Shown: piece by piece, positions 27,234 to 39,171 of the stretch
How positions within the stretch are numbered: position 1 is the stretch's first letter
Layout: each line of letters begins with the position of its first letter
Source: Clostridiales bacterium
Lineage (GTDB): Bacteria > Bacillota > Clostridia > Oscillospirales > Oscillospiraceae
Assembly: GCA_020859945.1 (NCBI GenBank)
Contig: JAJBVG010000079.1
Coordinates: 1-64,000, forward strand
Direction: 5' to 3'
DNA length: 64,000 nt
Translations under genes and position numbers: made by a program
The notes under the pieces: generated by a model
Seen by the model: the letters and a program-made list of their open reading frames with translations, nothing else
Database searches by the model: none
Told to the model about the DNA's origin: nothing

Positions 27234-28708
27234 GCACCCGTAATAAAACCCTGCAATACACCCCGGCGGAGGCCATCGCCCAGGGCCTGTCCCGGGAGGG
27301 CGGCCTGTTCGTCCCCCAGGTGATCCCCCGCTTGCCGGGCAGTGCGCTGATGATGCTGAAGGATATGAGCTATCAGCAGCGGGCCGTCTACGTGATGGGG
27401 ATGTATCTGGACCATTTCACCAGCTTTGAGCTGAGCCGCGCCGCGTCTGCGGCCTATGGCCCCGACAAGTTCGACACCAAGGCGGTGGCGCCGGTGCGCA
27501 AGGTGGATGACAGCACCTACTGCCTGGAGTTGTGGCACGGCCCTACCTGCGCCTTCAAGGATATGGCGTTGCAAATGCTGCCCCACCTGCTCTCCCTCTC
27601 GCTGAAAAAGAACAACGAGAAAAAGACCGCCTGCATCCTGGTGGCCACCTCCGGCGATACAGGCAAGGCTGCCCTGGAGGGCTTCAAGGACGTGGACCAG
27701 ACCAAGATTTTGGTCTTTTACCCCCGAAACGGCGTCAGCGAAATCCAGCAGCTGCAAATGGCTACCCAGGAGGGCGACAACGTGGGCGTCAGCGCCGTCA
27801 TCGGTAACTTTGACGACGCCCAGACCGGCGTGAAAACCCTCTTCTCCGACGAGGAACTGCGGGAAGAGCTGGCCCAACGGGGCTACTTCCTGTCCTCCGC
27901 CAACTCCATCAACTGGGGCCGGGTGCTGCCGCAGATCGTCTACTATATCTCCGCCTACTGCGACCTGCTGCGGGACGAGGCCATTCAGCCCGGCGAGGCC
28001 ATCAACATCTGCGTCCCCACCGGCAACTTCGGCAACATCCTGGCGGCGTTTTACGCCAAGCAGATGGGCCTGCCGGTGAACAAGCTGATTTGCGCCTCCA
28101 ACAGCAACAACGTCCTCACCGACTTCATCAAAACCGGCGTCTATGATCGCAACCGGCAGTTCTACAACACAGTTTCCCCCTCCATGGACATCCTCATCTC
28201 CAGCAACCTGGAGCGGCTGCTCTATCTGCTTTCGGAGGAGGACGACCAGCTGGTGGCCTCTTATATGGAGGAGCTGAACCGGGTGGGCCGGTATCAGGTC
28301 AGCGACAGCATCTTGCAGAAGCTCCAGCGGGAGTTTGCCGCCGGGTACGCCGACGAGACCGCCACCAAAGCCGCCATCGCCGCCATGAAGCGGGGGGAGG
28401 ACTACCTGATCGACACCCACACCGCCGTGGCCTTTAAGGTGTTGGCGGATTACCGGAAGGAGACCGAGGACGAGACCGTCACCGTGGTGGCCTCCACCGC
28501 CAGCCCCTTTAAGTTTGGCGACGCGGTGCTGGACGCTTTGGGGGTCCGCAACCTGCGGACGGGCACCGCCCTGCTGGATCAGCTGGCTGAGGAGACCGGC
28601 GTGGAGGCCCCCGCGCCTCTGGCGACCTTGAAGGATAAGAAGGTCCGCTTCACCTCGTACACGGACAAGAGCGAGATGAAGGCCGTGGTCAACGACTTCC
28701 TGCGGTAA
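27221..28708 (+). CDS. thrC: Threonine synthase
   Basis: MYYVSTRNKTLQYTPAEAIAQGLSREGGLFVPQ; ELWHGPTCAFKDMALQ. Confidence 0.95.
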   Translation: MYYVSTRNKTLQYTPAEAIAQGLSREGGLFVPQVIPRLPGSALMMLKDMSYQQRAVYVMGMYLDHFTSFELSRAASAAYGPDKFDTKAVAPVRKVDDSTYCLELWHGPTCAFKDMALQMLPHLLSLSLKKNNEKKTACILVATSGDTGKAALEGFKDVDQTKILVFYPRNGVSEIQQLQMATQEGDNVGVSAVIGNFDDAQTGVKTLFSDEELREELAQRGYFLSSANSINWGRVLPQIVYYISAYCDLLRDEAIQPGEAINICVPTGNFGNILAAFYAKQMGLPVNKLICASNSNNVLTDFIKTGVYDRNRQFYNTVSPSMDILISSNLERLLYLLSEEDDQLVASYMEELNRVGRYQVSDSILQKLQREFAAGYADETATKAAIAAMKRGEDYLIDTHTAVAFKVLADYRKETEDETVTVVASTASPFKFGDAVLDALGVRNLRTGTALLDQLAEETGVEAPAPLATLKDKKVRFTSYTDKSEMKAVVNDFLR

Positions 28709-28718
28709 GGAGGACGGT

Positions 28719-29408
28719 ATGGCGCTTTACGCAATTGGAGACCCTCACCTGTCTCTGAACAGCCCCAAGTCGATGGAAGTGTTCGGCGGAAATTGGGTGG
28801 GCTATGTGGACAAGCTGCTGGCCGGGTTCCAATGCGTAGCGCCAGAGGATACCGTGGTGTTTTGCGGGGATCTGTCCTGGGGAATGTCCCTGGAGGAAAG
28901 CCTGCGGGACTTTGCCTTTCTGAACGCCCTGCCCGGCGGCAGGAAGATTTTGCTCAAGGGCAACCACGACTACTGGTGGACCACCGCCAGCAAGATGAAC
29001 CGCTTCTTTCAGGAGCACGGCTTCCGGTTTGAGTTGCTCCACAACAACTGCCTGTTCTACGGGGACGTGGCCCTGTGCGGCACACGGGGATGGTTCCTGG
29101 ACGAAGAAAAGGGCGGCCACAACGAAAAAATGCTCCGCCGGGAGGTCATTCGGCTGGAGACCTCCCTCCAGGCGGCGGGGGACCGGGAGAAGCTCGTCTT
29201 TCTCCACTATCCCCCCATCTACCAGGGCTACCGCTGCCCGGAGATTTTGGAGCTGCTGGAGCGGTATCAGGTGCGGCAGTGCTATTTCGCCCACCTCCAC
29301 GGCCCCAGCATCCGCCTGGCGGTGGAGGGATGGCACAACGGGACCCGGTTTTCCCTCATTTCCGCCGACTACCTGAACTTCGTGCCCAAAAGAATTTTAG
29401 AATTTTAA
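28719..29408 (+). CDS. Metallophosphoesterase
   Basis: AIGDPHLSL, VFCGDLSWGM, LKGNHDYWW. Confidence 0.9.
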   Translation: MALYAIGDPHLSLNSPKSMEVFGGNWVGYVDKLLAGFQCVAPEDTVVFCGDLSWGMSLEESLRDFAFLNALPGGRKILLKGNHDYWWTTASKMNRFFQEHGFRFELLHNNCLFYGDVALCGTRGWFLDEEKGGHNEKMLRREVIRLETSLQAAGDREKLVFLHYPPIYQGYRCPEILELLERYQVRQCYFAHLHGPSIRLAVEGWHNGTRFSLISADYLNFVPKRILEF

Positions 29409-29562
29409 AAAAATATGCAAAATAACGGTGGAAATCTCCGTGCATATCTGTTAGAATTATCGTTCGTAGGATTTTGTATTAAATTTGCGCCAGCGCCGGG
29501 AAACACCGGCAGGCGCGGTGAATCATGCGCCCCTGTGGGGGACATCTAGGAGGAAACGACCC

Positions 29563-30945
29563 ATGAACCTGAAAAACGTGGAAAAGAAAGAGAAAAACAC
29601 TGTCGTCCTGACCATCGAGGTGGGCGCGGAGGAATTTGACGCCGCCGTGAACAAGGTCTATCGCCGGGCCAAGGGCAGCATGTCCGTTCCCGGCTTCCGC
29701 AAGGGCAAGGCCCCCCGTAAGCTCATTGAGAAGATGTACGGCGAAACCATTTTCTATGAGGATGCCATCAATGACGTGTATCCCCAGGCCCTGGAGGACG
29801 CCATCAAGGAAGCCGACCTGGAAGTGGTAGGCTATCCCCAGCTGAACATCGAGCACGTGGGTGCGGACGGCTTCCAGTTCACCGCCACTGTGGGCGTCAA
29901 GCCCGAGGTCAAGCTGGGCCAGTACAAGGGCGTTGCCTCCGCCAAGGACACCGTCGTCGTCACCGACCAGGACGTGGAGGACGAAATGAAGCCCCTTATC
30001 TCCCGCGCCACCACCCAGGAGACCGTGGACCGTCCCGTGGAGAACGGCGACACCACCATCATCGACTTCGAGGGCTTTGTGGACGGCGTGGCCTTCGAGG
30101 GCGGCAAGGCCGAGCAGTACAGCCTGAAAATCGGCTCCGGCTCCTTCATCCCCGGCTTCGAGGAGCAGATTATCGGCATGTCCGCTGGTGACGAGAAGGA
30201 CATCAATGTCACCTTCCCCGCCGAGTACGGCGCGGAGGAACTGGCCGGCAAGCCCGCCGTGTTTAAGGTCAAGCTGCACGAGGTCAAGGCCGACGACGTG
30301 CCTGAGATCGACGACGAGTTCGCCAAGGACGTCTCCGAGTTCGAGACCCTGGATGAGCTGAAAGCCGACCTGCGCGCCAAGGTGGAAAAGCGCAAGGCCG
30401 ACAATGCACAGCAGGCGTTTGAAGCCGCCGTTATGAACCAGGTCATCGAGGCCGCCGAGATGGAAATTCCCGACACCATGGTGGAGTATGAACTGGACAA
30501 GCAGATGCAGAACATGGAGAGCCGCGTCTCCGGTATGGGCGTGACCCTGGAGCAGTATCTGAGCATGATGGGCAGCAACATGACCGAGTTCCGCGAGAAC
30601 ATGCGCCCCTCCGCGCTGCGCGGCATCCAGCAGGACCTGGTGCTGGAGGCGGTGGTTGCCGCCGAAGGCTTCGAGGCTACCGAGGAAGAGAAGCAGGCCG
30701 AGGTGGAGAAGCTGGCCAAGGAATACGACATGGAAGAGGACAAGATCCGCGCCGCCATCACCGACGACCAGCTGGCCTACAGCGTCAAGATGGACAAGGC
30801 CACCAAGCTGATCTACGGCTCCGCCGTGGTCACTGAGCTGACCGACGAGGTGGAAGTGACTGAGCAGGCCGCCCCCGCTGAAGAGACTGCCGCTGAGGAA
30901 GCCACCGCCGCGGAGACCGCCTCCGAAGAGCCTGCGGAGGAGTAA
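29563..30945 (+). CDS. tig: Trigger factor
   Basis: [24 protein letters not shown]; upstream of clpP-clpX. Confidence 0.96.
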   Translation: MNLKNVEKKEKNTVVLTIEVGAEEFDAAVNKVYRRAKGSMSVPGFRKGKAPRKLIEKMYGETIFYEDAINDVYPQALEDAIKEADLEVVGYPQLNIEHVGADGFQFTATVGVKPEVKLGQYKGVASAKDTVVVTDQDVEDEMKPLISRATTQETVDRPVENGDTTIIDFEGFVDGVAFEGGKAEQYSLKIGSGSFIPGFEEQIIGMSAGDEKDINVTFPAEYGAEELAGKPAVFKVKLHEVKADDVPEIDDEFAKDVSEFETLDELKADLRAKVEKRKADNAQQAFEAAVMNQVIEAAEMEIPDTMVEYELDKQMQNMESRVSGMGVTLEQYLSMMGSNMTEFRENMRPSALRGIQQDLVLEAVVAAEGFEATEEEKQAEVEKLAKEYDMEEDKIRAAITDDQLAYSVKMDKATKLIYGSAVVTELTDEVEVTEQAAPAEETAAEEATAAETASEEPAEE

Positions 30946-31135
30946 GATCCCTCAATCGGTAATCGGTATAATTTCCCGCTGGCGGGATATAATAGTGTCT
31001 GCCGGGCGACCTGCCCGGCGGAACGAATCGCATTTTTCCCGGCGCGGCGCTGCGCATAGGACGCGGGGTCGCCCATTTGGAAGCTCCGGTTCAATGACCT
31101 TGAATCAGAGGTTCCTCGAAGCAAAGGAGTATCTC

Positions 31136-31717
31136 ATGAGCTTAGTACCTTATGTAGTGGAACAGACCAACCGTGGAGAGCGTTCTTACGACATCTTTTC
31201 CCGGCTGCTGAACGACCGCATCGTCTTTCTGGCCGGTGAGGTGGACGATTCTCAGGCCCAGGTCATCCAGGCGGAGCTGCTTTACCTGGAGGCCCAGGAC
31301 CCTGACAAGGACATCCAGCTTTACATTAACAGTCCTGGCGGCAGCGTGACGGCAGGCATGGCCATCTATGACACCATGCAGTATATCAAGTGCGACGTAC
31401 AGACCATTTGCAGCGGCATGGCCGCCAGCATGGGGGCCTTCCTGCTCTCCAGCGGGGCCAAGGGCAAGCGCATCGCCCTGCCCAACTCTGAGATCATGAT
31501 CCATCAGCCCTCCGCCGGCACCCAGGGCAAGGTCACAGACATGGAGATCGACGTAGAGCATTTCCTGAAAATCAAGCAGAACCTGAACGAGATCCTGGCG
31601 GCCAACACCGGCAAGCCGGTGGAGACCATCAAGGCCGAAACCGAGCGGGACCACTGGCTGACCGCCGAGGAAGCCAAAGAGTATGGCCTGATCGACCAGG
31701 TCATCTATAACCGGTAA
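31136..31717 (+). CDS. clpP: ATP-dependent Clp protease proteolytic subunit
   Basis: [38 protein letters not shown]. Confidence 0.97.
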   Translation: MSLVPYVVEQTNRGERSYDIFSRLLNDRIVFLAGEVDDSQAQVIQAELLYLEAQDPDKDIQLYINSPGGSVTAGMAIYDTMQYIKCDVQTICSGMAASMGAFLLSSGAKGKRIALPNSEIMIHQPSAGTQGKVTDMEIDVEHFLKIKQNLNEILAANTGKPVETIKAETERDHWLTAEEAKEYGLIDQVIYNR

Positions 31718-31790
31718 TCCAGCCCTGAACGGGGAGCGGTGACTCTGGCTGCTGCTCCCCCTCTGAAAGAGGGAAAGGAATCAAGCAAGT

Positions 31791-33125
31791 ATGGCGAAAA
31801 ACGACGACAAGCACAGCATCCGCTGCTCCTTCTGCGGCAAAAGCCAGGATAAGGTCCGGCGCATCATCGCCGGGCCGGGCGTGTATATCTGCAACGAGTG
31901 CGTCGGCCTGTGCAACAGCATCCTGGATGACACCATGGGCGACTACTACGAGTCGGAAGGCATGGGAGATGATTTTCTGGATGAGCTGCCCACTCCCCAG
32001 GAGATTCGCGCCGTGCTGGACCAATATATCATCGGTCAGGAAGACGCGAAAGTCACCCTGTCCGTGGCGGTCTACAACCACTATAAGCGCATCCGCTACG
32101 GGATGAAGGAGGACGATGGCGTAGAGCTGCAAAAGTCCAACATCCTGCTGCTGGGTCCCACCGGCTGCGGCAAGACCCTCTTCGCCCAGACGCTGGCCAA
32201 GATGATGAAGGTGCCCTTTGCCATCGCCGACGCCACCACTCTGACCGAGGCGGGCTATGTGGGCGACGATGTGGAGAACATTCTGCTGCGCCTGGTGCAG
32301 GCCGCCGACTACGACGTGGAACTGGCCGAGCGGGGCATCATCTACGTGGACGAAATTGACAAAATCGCCCGCAAAAGCGAGAACACCTCCATCACCCGGG
32401 ACGTTTCCGGCGAGGGGGTACAGCAGGCGCTACTCAAAATTCTGGAGGGCACCGTTGCCAACGTACCGCCCCAGGGCGGGCGCAAGCACCCCCACCAGGA
32501 GTTCATTCAGGTGGACACCACCAACATCCTCTTTATCTGCGGCGGCGCTTTTGACGGCATCGAGAAAATCATTGAGGACCGCACCGACCGCACCAGTATC
32601 GGCTTCGGCGGCGAGCTGCTGAGCAAGAAGGAGAAGCAGGCCACCTCTCTGTTGAAGGAACTGCAACCCCACGACCTGTTGAAGTTCGGTATCATCCCCG
32701 AACTGATTGGCCGTCTGCCGGTCATCACTACCCTCAGCGCTCTGGACCGGGACCAGCTGGTGCAGATTCTGACCCAGCCCAAAAACGCCTTGGTCAAGCA
32801 GTATCAGAGGCTGATGGAGTACGACCAGGTGCAGCTGGAGTTCCAGCCGGAGGCGCTGGAGGTCATCGCGGAGGCCGCCCAGGACCGGGGCATCGGCGCT
32901 CGCGGCCTGCGGGCCGTGGTAGAGGACACCATGAACCAGCTGATGTACATGGTCCCCTCCGACCCCACCATCACCAAGGTGACCATTACCGCTGACTGCG
33001 TCCGGCACACCGGGGAGCCGCTGATCGAACGGAACCCCAGCCAGACCCGCCGCATCCCGCCCCGCCGTACAGCGGGCGGTGTCTCCCAGGACGCCAAAAA
33101 ACGCCGCCGGGGGACCGCATCCTGA
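31791..33125 (+). CDS. clpX: ATP-dependent Clp protease ATP-binding subunit ClpX
   Basis: N-terminal zinc finger [30 protein letters not shown]+ Walker A GPTGCGKT. Confidence 0.98.
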   Translation: MAKNDDKHSIRCSFCGKSQDKVRRIIAGPGVYICNECVGLCNSILDDTMGDYYESEGMGDDFLDELPTPQEIRAVLDQYIIGQEDAKVTLSVAVYNHYKRIRYGMKEDDGVELQKSNILLLGPTGCGKTLFAQTLAKMMKVPFAIADATTLTEAGYVGDDVENILLRLVQAADYDVELAERGIIYVDEIDKIARKSENTSITRDVSGEGVQQALLKILEGTVANVPPQGGRKHPHQEFIQVDTTNILFICGGAFDGIEKIIEDRTDRTSIGFGGELLSKKEKQATSLLKELQPHDLLKFGIIPELIGRLPVITTLSALDRDQLVQILTQPKNALVKQYQRLMEYDQVQLEFQPEALEVIAEAAQDRGIGARGLRAVVEDTMNQLMYMVPSDPTITKVTITADCVRHTGEPLIERNPSQTRRIPPRRTAGGVSQDAKKRRRGTAS

Positions 33126-33264
33126 GCGGTGATCGGACGAACCAGTAAAACAACAAATCCCAGGGCGATACCGCCCAGGAGAAGCTCTACGCAGGGGCCT
33201 GGGCGTGTTCGCTCTGAGTCCCTGCGCCTTTCTCATTGTTTCCCATTGTAAGAGGAATCTGACC

Positions 33265-35697
33265 ATGAACGAAGAACTGATTTCCGAACCTGTTGCCAAC
33301 ACAACGGATATGCCCGCAATGGCCCTGCGGGGCCTGACGATTTTCCCCGGCATGACCGTCCACTTCGACGTGGGGCGGGAGGCGTCCATCCGGGCGCTGA
33401 ACGTTGCCATGGAGGATGGTGACACCATCTTTCTGGTGACCCAGAGGGACCTGTCCGTGGAGGAACCGGAGCAAAAGGACTTGTACGGCATGGGCACCAT
33501 TGTGGCCGTCCGCCAGCTGCTCCGTCTGCCGGGGGACAACGTGCGCATTATGGTGGAGGGCCTGTCCCGCGCCCGACTGGTGGAGTTGCGGGAGACCAAG
33601 CCCTACCTCATCGCCGCCGTGGAGAAAATTCCCAACGTCACCATCTCCGGCACCCCCCGCAGCGAGGCAGTGCTGCGCCAAACCTACGAGCTGTTTGAAC
33701 ACTATGCCGAGTTGTCCCCCAAGATGGCCCCGGAGGTGGTGCTGACGGTCATTTCCAGCCGGGACCCAGCGTATCTGGCGGACTTCATCGCTCAGAACAT
33801 CGCCATCCGCACCGAGGACAAACAGAGCATTTTGGACGAGATGCGGCCCCTCCGCCGCCTGGAGAAACTGAACGCCATCCTCAAGCGGGAGGGCGAGGTG
33901 CTGGAGCTGGAGCATGACCTGGACGACAAAATGCAGGAGCATATGAACCAGGTCCAGAAGGATTATTACCTGCGGGAGCAGCTGAAGGTCATTCAGAGCG
34001 AGCTGGGCGAGGGGGAGGACAGCGACAGCGACCTCCAGGAGTACGCCGACAAAATCGCCCAGGCCAATCTGCCCCAGGAGGTGGAGGAGAAGCTCAACAA
34101 GGAGCTGAAACGGCTGGCAAAGCAGCCCTTTGGCTCTGCTGAGGGTTCGGTTATTCGCAACTATCTGGACGTGTGCCTGGACCTGCCCTGGAACAAACGT
34201 ACCAAGGAGCGGGTCAACCTGGAGGCGGCCCGGAAGGTGCTGGACGCCGACCACTACGGCATGGAAAAGGTCAAGGAGCGCATTTTGGAGTTTATTGCCG
34301 TGCGCAAGCTGGCTCCGGACCTGCGGGGGCAGATCATCTGCCTGGCGGGGCCTCCCGGCGTAGGCAAGACCTCCATTGCCGCGTCCCTGGCCAAGGCCAT
34401 GAACCGGAAGATGGCCCGTATCTCCCTGGGCGGCATCCACGATGAGGCGGAGATCCGCGGTCACCGCAAGACCTATATCGGGGCTATGCCCGGCCAGATC
34501 ATCAAAGCCGTGGAAAAGGCGGGCAGTTCCAACCCGCTGATTTTGCTGGACGAGGTGGACAAGCTGGGCAGCGACTACAAGGGCGACCCCTCATCTGCTC
34601 TGCTGGAGGTGCTGGATGCCGAGCAGAACGCCACCTTCCGGGACAACTTCCTGGAGCTGCCCTTCGACCTGTCCGATGTGCTGTTTATCACCACCGCCAA
34701 CGATTTGGGCGCTGTCCCCGCCCCTCTGCGGGACCGGATGGAGGTCATTGAGCTGTCCTCCTACACCGACGAGGAAAAGCTGCAAATCGCCCGCCGCCAT
34801 CTGTTGCCCAAGGAGATGAAGCGCCACGGCGTCAATGGCCGCAACTTCCGGGTCACGGACGACGCTATTCGGGAAATTATCGCCGGGTACACCATGGAGT
34901 CCGGTGTGCGGCAGCTGGAACGGCAGCTGGCCCGGCTGTGTCGCCGGGGGGCCATGCAGCTGGTCAGCGGCGAGACCAAGCGGGTCACAGTCAACGGGGA
35001 CAACCTGGAAACATTCCTGGGCATCCGCAAGTATCACCGGGAACGGTACGACCACACGCCCCAGGTGGGTGTGGTCAACGGCCTGGCTTGGACCTCCGTG
35101 GGCGGCGAAATGCTGGAGGTGGAGGTCAACGTGCTGCCCGGCACCGGCAAGGTGGAACCCACCGGCAACCTGGGCAGCGTCATGCAGGAATCCTGCCACT
35201 CTGCCATCTCCTATATCCGCTCCGCTGCGGACAAGCTGGGGGTGCCTGCCGACTTCTACCAGAACAAGGACATTCACATCCACTTCCCGGAGGGGGCCGT
35301 CCCCAAGGACGGGCCTTCCGCCGGTGTGACCATCACCACCGCCATCGTCTCCGCCCTGACCAACACGCCGGTCAAACCGGACGTGGCCATGACTGGTGAG
35401 GTGACGCTGCGGGGCCGGGTGTTGCCCATCGGTGGCCTGCGGGAAAAGACCATGGCGGCCTATCGCGCCGGGATGAAAACCGTCATCATCCCCAGGGACA
35501 ACGAAAAGGACCTGGAGGAAATTGACCCCACCGTGGCTGGGGCGCTGCGGTTTGTCACCGCCTCCCAGGTGGACGCGGTGCTGGCCGAGGCGCTCATCTC
35601 CCTGCCCACCGGCAGGGCGGAGGAGCCGAAGTTGGAAAATCCCCTGCTCCCGGTGGAACACAACGGCCCGGAACAGGGCCTGACCATTCAACAGTGA
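33265..35697 (+). CDS. lon: Endopeptidase La (Lon)
   Basis: [33 protein letters not shown] catalytic Ser. Confidence 0.97.
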   Translation: MNEELISEPVANTTDMPAMALRGLTIFPGMTVHFDVGREASIRALNVAMEDGDTIFLVTQRDLSVEEPEQKDLYGMGTIVAVRQLLRLPGDNVRIMVEGLSRARLVELRETKPYLIAAVEKIPNVTISGTPRSEAVLRQTYELFEHYAELSPKMAPEVVLTVISSRDPAYLADFIAQNIAIRTEDKQSILDEMRPLRRLEKLNAILKREGEVLELEHDLDDKMQEHMNQVQKDYYLREQLKVIQSELGEGEDSDSDLQEYADKIAQANLPQEVEEKLNKELKRLAKQPFGSAEGSVIRNYLDVCLDLPWNKRTKERVNLEAARKVLDADHYGMEKVKERILEFIAVRKLAPDLRGQIICLAGPPGVGKTSIAASLAKAMNRKMARISLGGIHDEAEIRGHRKTYIGAMPGQIIKAVEKAGSSNPLILLDEVDKLGSDYKGDPSSALLEVLDAEQNATFRDNFLELPFDLSDVLFITTANDLGAVPAPLRDRMEVIELSSYTDEEKLQIARRHLLPKEMKRHGVNGRNFRVTDDAIREIIAGYTMESGVRQLERQLARLCRRGAMQLVSGETKRVTVNGDNLETFLGIRKYHRERYDHTPQVGVVNGLAWTSVGGEMLEVEVNVLPGTGKVEPTGNLGSVMQESCHSAISYIRSAADKLGVPADFYQNKDIHIHFPEGAVPKDGPSAGVTITTAIVSALTNTPVKPDVAMTGEVTLRGRVLPIGGLREKTMAAYRAGMKTVIIPRDNEKDLEEIDPTVAGALRFVTASQVDAVLAEALISLPTGRAEEPKLENPLLPVEHNGPEQGLTIQQ

Positions 35698-35704
35698 GGG
35701 AACT

Positions 35705-36289
35705 ATGAATCTGCACAACGCGGAATACGTGCGCTCCGCCGCCAAAGCGGGAGACTTCCTCCACGACGGGCGGGCGCAAATCGCCATGGCGGGGCGCTCC
35801 AACGTGGGCAAGTCCTCGGTCATCAACCGGCTGCTGGACCGCAAAAACCTGGCCCGGGTGGGCAACTCCCCCGGAAAGACCCGTCAGGTGAACTATTTTC
35901 TCATCGACAACAGCTTTTATCTGGTGGACCTGCCCGGCTACGGCTACGCCAAGGTTTCCAAGGCGGAGCGGGACCGCTGGGGCCAACTGATGGAGGCGTA
36001 CTTTGCCGACGAGCAAATCACCCTGGGGCTGCTCATCGTGGACGCTCGGCACAAGCCCACCGCCGATGACTGCACCATGGCCCAGTGGTTCAAGGACACC
36101 GGCTGCCCCTTCGCGGTGGTGGCCAACAAGCTGGACAAGCTGAAAAAGTCCGAGGTAGAACCCAACCTGGCCCGCATCCGGGAGACCCTGGAGCTGGGGG
36201 AGGACGTGCCGCTGGTGGCCTTCTCCGCCGAGAAGGGGACAGGCAAGCAGGAACTGCTGAATCTCGTCCTGGGCTGTCTGGCGAAGTAA
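35705..36289 (+). CDS. engB: Ribosome biogenesis GTP-binding protein YihA/YsxC
   Basis: GRSNVGKSSVINRLLDRKNLARVGNSPGKTRQVNYF. Confidence 0.96.
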   Translation: MNLHNAEYVRSAAKAGDFLHDGRAQIAMAGRSNVGKSSVINRLLDRKNLARVGNSPGKTRQVNYFLIDNSFYLVDLPGYGYAKVSKAERDRWGQLMEAYFADEQITLGLLIVDARHKPTADDCTMAQWFKDTGCPFAVVANKLDKLKKSEVEPNLARIRETLELGEDVPLVAFSAEKGTGKQELLNLVLGCLAK

Positions 36290-36303
36290 AAAAACATCTC
36301 GAC

Positions 36304-36609
36304 GGCCCTTTTCCCCCCAGAAAAGGGCCGTTTGAGCCTGTCGTAAAACGACAGGCTCTCGACCAAAATCACGGATTTTGGTCGAAAGTGCGGCCCCGGC
36401 AGCGCACGCGCAAGCGCGCACGTTTGGGGCCTCCCTGTGTGCTTTTGCCGGTACACGCCCGGCTAAAAGCACGGATTTCAATTTATTTTGTTGCTTACGC
36501 AACAAAACTCCTGCGGAGGGCTTCCATAACTTTTCATTATACTTAATTCTGTTGGAAATAACTTTTTTGACAACCTGTCATAGCCCTTTTCGCCCGCAGA
36601 AAAGGGCCG
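36304..36609. repeat. Multi-hairpin intergenic element
   Basis: At least seven consecutive inverted repeats, bounded by two near-identical GGCCCTTTT...AAAAGGGCC hairpins. Confidence 0.7.
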
Positions 36610-36637
36610 CTTTTTGCAAGTGAAGGGAGCGTACATC

Positions 36638-37294
36638 ATGAGGACCAACGTTTTGCTGAACACCTACGCCTTTCAGGAGCCGTGGGCGGCGGCCTGGCTG
36701 GAACGACTTTTAAAGCCCGATATGCGGGCCACGGTGGTGGCTTTCTCCTTCAATGCGGGCATGGATGAGGTACAGGCCGCCTCAGAGGGCCACCGCCGTG
36801 ACCTGCTGCCCGCCTTCGCCCACTACGGCATCGGCCCGGAGCAGGTGGAGCTGGTCAACTGGTTCCGGGACACCCCCCAGACCGCTCGGCAGAAGATCCA
36901 GAACAGCGACATCCTGTTTTTTACCGGCGGCTGGCCCGACCACATGATGTACCGGCTGGGCCGGTGGGAGCTGATAGAACTCATTGAGCAGTTCGACGGC
37001 ATCGTCATGGGGTGCAGCGCCGGGGCCATGGTGCAGATGAAGCGCTACCACATCACCCCGGACGAGGACTACCCCAACTTCGTCTACCTGTCCGGCATGG
37101 ATATGCTGGATCGGTTTTACATCGAGGTCCACTACCGGGAGACCGACCTCCAGCACGCCAGCATTGACCGGGTGCGCCGGGAGCGGGGAAAACCTGTCTT
37201 TGCCATGTACAACGACGGCGGCCTGCTGGTGCAGGGAGACTGCGTCACGCCCATGGGCCGGGTGCGGCTGTTTTTGCCGGAAAAAGCAGAATAA
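36638..37294 (+). CDS. Peptidase E / class I glutamine amidotransferase-like protein (S51-like)
   Basis: DILFFTGGWPDHM, GIVMGCSAGAMVQ nucleophile elbow. Confidence 0.8.
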   Translation: MRTNVLLNTYAFQEPWAAAWLERLLKPDMRATVVAFSFNAGMDEVQAASEGHRRDLLPAFAHYGIGPEQVELVNWFRDTPQTARQKIQNSDILFFTGGWPDHMMYRLGRWELIELIEQFDGIVMGCSAGAMVQMKRYHITPDEDYPNFVYLSGMDMLDRFYIEVHYRETDLQHASIDRVRRERGKPVFAMYNDGGLLVQGDCVTPMGRVRLFLPEKAE

Positions 37295-37302
37295 AGCGTC
37301 AA

Positions 37303-37336
37303 AATCCCCTCCAACCATTTGCGGCTGGAGGGGATT
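37303..37336. terminator. Terminator-like hairpin between convergent genes
   Basis: AATCCCCTCCA...TGGAGGGGATT. Confidence 0.75.
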
Positions 37337-37362
37337 CGTGTGTTTAACTGTGTTTCAGGAGA

Positions 37363-38625
37363 TCACTCCACCCACACCTTGCCGATGTCGGTGCGGAAGT
37401 GCATATCTTTCCAGGTGATGGGCTTTGCGGCGGCGTAGGCGTTGTCCACCGCCTCGGCCAGGGTCGCACCCCGGGCGGTGACGCCCAGCACCCGTCCGCC
37501 GTTGGTCAGGTATTCCCCGTTGGGACCAAACTTGGTGCCCGCGTGGAACACATAGGCGTCCTTCACCTGGTCCAGGCCGGAGATGACATTGCCCTTCTCA
37601 TAGCTGAGGGGGTAGCCGCCGGAGGCCAGCACCAGGCAGCAGGCCGCGCCGCCCTTCCACTTGATGTCGATCTGGTCCAGAGTACCGTCCACGCAGGCGT
37701 TGAAGATGTCAAAGAGATCGGTGTCCAGTTGGTAGAGCAGGGGTTGGGTCTCCGGGTCGCCAAAGCGGGCATTGTACTCCACCACCTTGGGGCCGGTGGG
37801 GGTCAGCATCAGCCCGAAGTAGAGCACGCCCTTAAAGGGACGGCCCTCTGCTTTCATCGCGGCCATGGTGGGAGCGAAAATCTCCCGCATACACTGCTCC
37901 GCGATTTCCGGGGTGTAGTTGGGGGAGGGAGTAAACGCGCCCATGCCGCCGGTGTTAGGGCCTTCGTTGCCGTCATAGGCCCGCTTGTGGTCCTGGGAGG
38001 AGAGCATGGGGACCACGTGTTCCCCGTCGGCAAAGGCCAGCACCGTGACCTCTGGCCCGGTCATACACTCCTCGATGACCACCGTGGAGCCGGAGGCGCC
38101 GAACTTGCCGCCCTCCATCATGTCCCGGACGGCCTGCTTCGCCTCATCCACCGTGGCGGCCACGGTGACGCCCTTGCCCAGGGCCAGGCCGTCGGCCTTG
38201 ACCACGATGGGCGCGCCCTGCTGGTCGATGTAGGCCAGAGCCTCTGCCTCGTCGGTGAAGGTCCGGTACTGGGCGGTGGGGATGTGGTACTTGGTCATCA
38301 GCTCCTTGGAGAACGCCTTGGACGCCTCGATGATGGCGGCGTTTTTGTGGGGGCCAAAGGCTTTCAGCCCGGCCTCTTCCATGGCGTCCACCATGCCCAG
38401 GGCCAGGGGGTCGTCTGGGGCCACCATGACAAAGTCCATCTGGTTCTCCCTGGCCCACTGGACCATCGCGTCTACATCGGTGGCCCCGATGGGGACGCAG
38501 GTAGCCACAGAAGAAATGCCCGCGTTGCCGGGGGCGCAGTACAGCTCCGTCACCTTGGGGGACTGGGCCAGTTTCCAGCAGATGGCGTGCTCGCGGCCAC
38601 CGCCGCCGACTACTAATACTTTCAT
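37363..38625 (-). CDS. purD: Phosphoribosylamine-glycine ligase
   Basis: MKVLVVGGGGREHAICWKLAQSPKV. Confidence 0.97.
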   Translation of the reverse strand: MKVLVVGGGGREHAICWKLAQSPKVTELYCAPGNAGISSVATCVPIGATDVDAMVQWARENQMDFVMVAPDDPLALGMVDAMEEAGLKAFGPHKNAAIIEASKAFSKELMTKYHIPTAQYRTFTDEAEALAYIDQQGAPIVVKADGLALGKGVTVAATVDEAKQAVRDMMEGGKFGASGSTVVIEECMTGPEVTVLAFADGEHVVPMLSSQDHKRAYDGNEGPNTGGMGAFTPSPNYTPEIAEQCMREIFAPTMAAMKAEGRPFKGVLYFGLMLTPTGPKVVEYNARFGDPETQPLLYQLDTDLFDIFNACVDGTLDQIDIKWKGGAACCLVLASGGYPLSYEKGNVISGLDQVKDAYVFHAGTKFGPNGEYLTNGGRVLGVTARGATLAEAVDNAYAAAKPITWKDMHFRTDIGKVWVE

Positions 38626-38669
38626 TTGAAACACTCCCGTTTTTTAGAATCGTGTAAAAATCGCGTCAA

Positions 38670-39158
38670 TCAATACCCAAAGGTGCCTTCTAAGGACTCG
38701 TCGTTGTCGATCCAGTCCTGCACCAGAATCTCCCGGTATTCGTCCTCCGTATCCCGGATAAAGACGTTTTTGATGCCCGCGTTGATGATGAACCGCTTGC
38801 ACAGGGAGCAGCTACAGGAATTTTTGATATACTCCCCGGTGGAGACCTCTCGTCCGGTGAGGTACATGGTCGCGCCGATCATTTTGTTGCGCTCTGCGCT
38901 GATGATGGCGTTCTGCTCGGCGTGGACGCTGCGGCACAGCTCGTACCGTTCCCCCCGGGGGATTTTCAGCTGCTGCCGGATGCAATAACCCAAATCGGTG
39001 CAGTTTTTTCGTCCCCTGGGTGCGCCCACATAGCCGGTGGAGATGACCTCGTCGTTGTTGACGATGACCGCCCCATAGCGGCGGCGCAGACAGGTCCCAC
39101 GCTGGGAGACCACGTCCGCCAGGTCCAGGTAATAGTTGATTTTGTCGCGTCTGGCCAT
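38670..39158 (-). CDS. dCMP/cytidine deaminase family protein (ComEB-like)
   Basis: HAEQNAII and CSLCKRFIINAGI zinc motifs. Confidence 0.88.
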   Translation of the reverse strand: MARRDKINYYLDLADVVSQRGTCLRRRYGAVIVNNDEVISTGYVGAPRGRKNCTDLGYCIRQQLKIPRGERYELCRSVHAEQNAIISAERNKMIGATMYLTGREVSTGEYIKNSCSCSLCKRFIINAGIKNVFIRDTEDEYREILVQDWIDNDESLEGTFGY

Positions 39159-39171
39159 AGTATTGCCCTCG

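Noticed and set aside
36304-36609. CRISPR array
   Set aside because: Hairpins differ in sequence and spacing; no regular direct repeats and no cas genes
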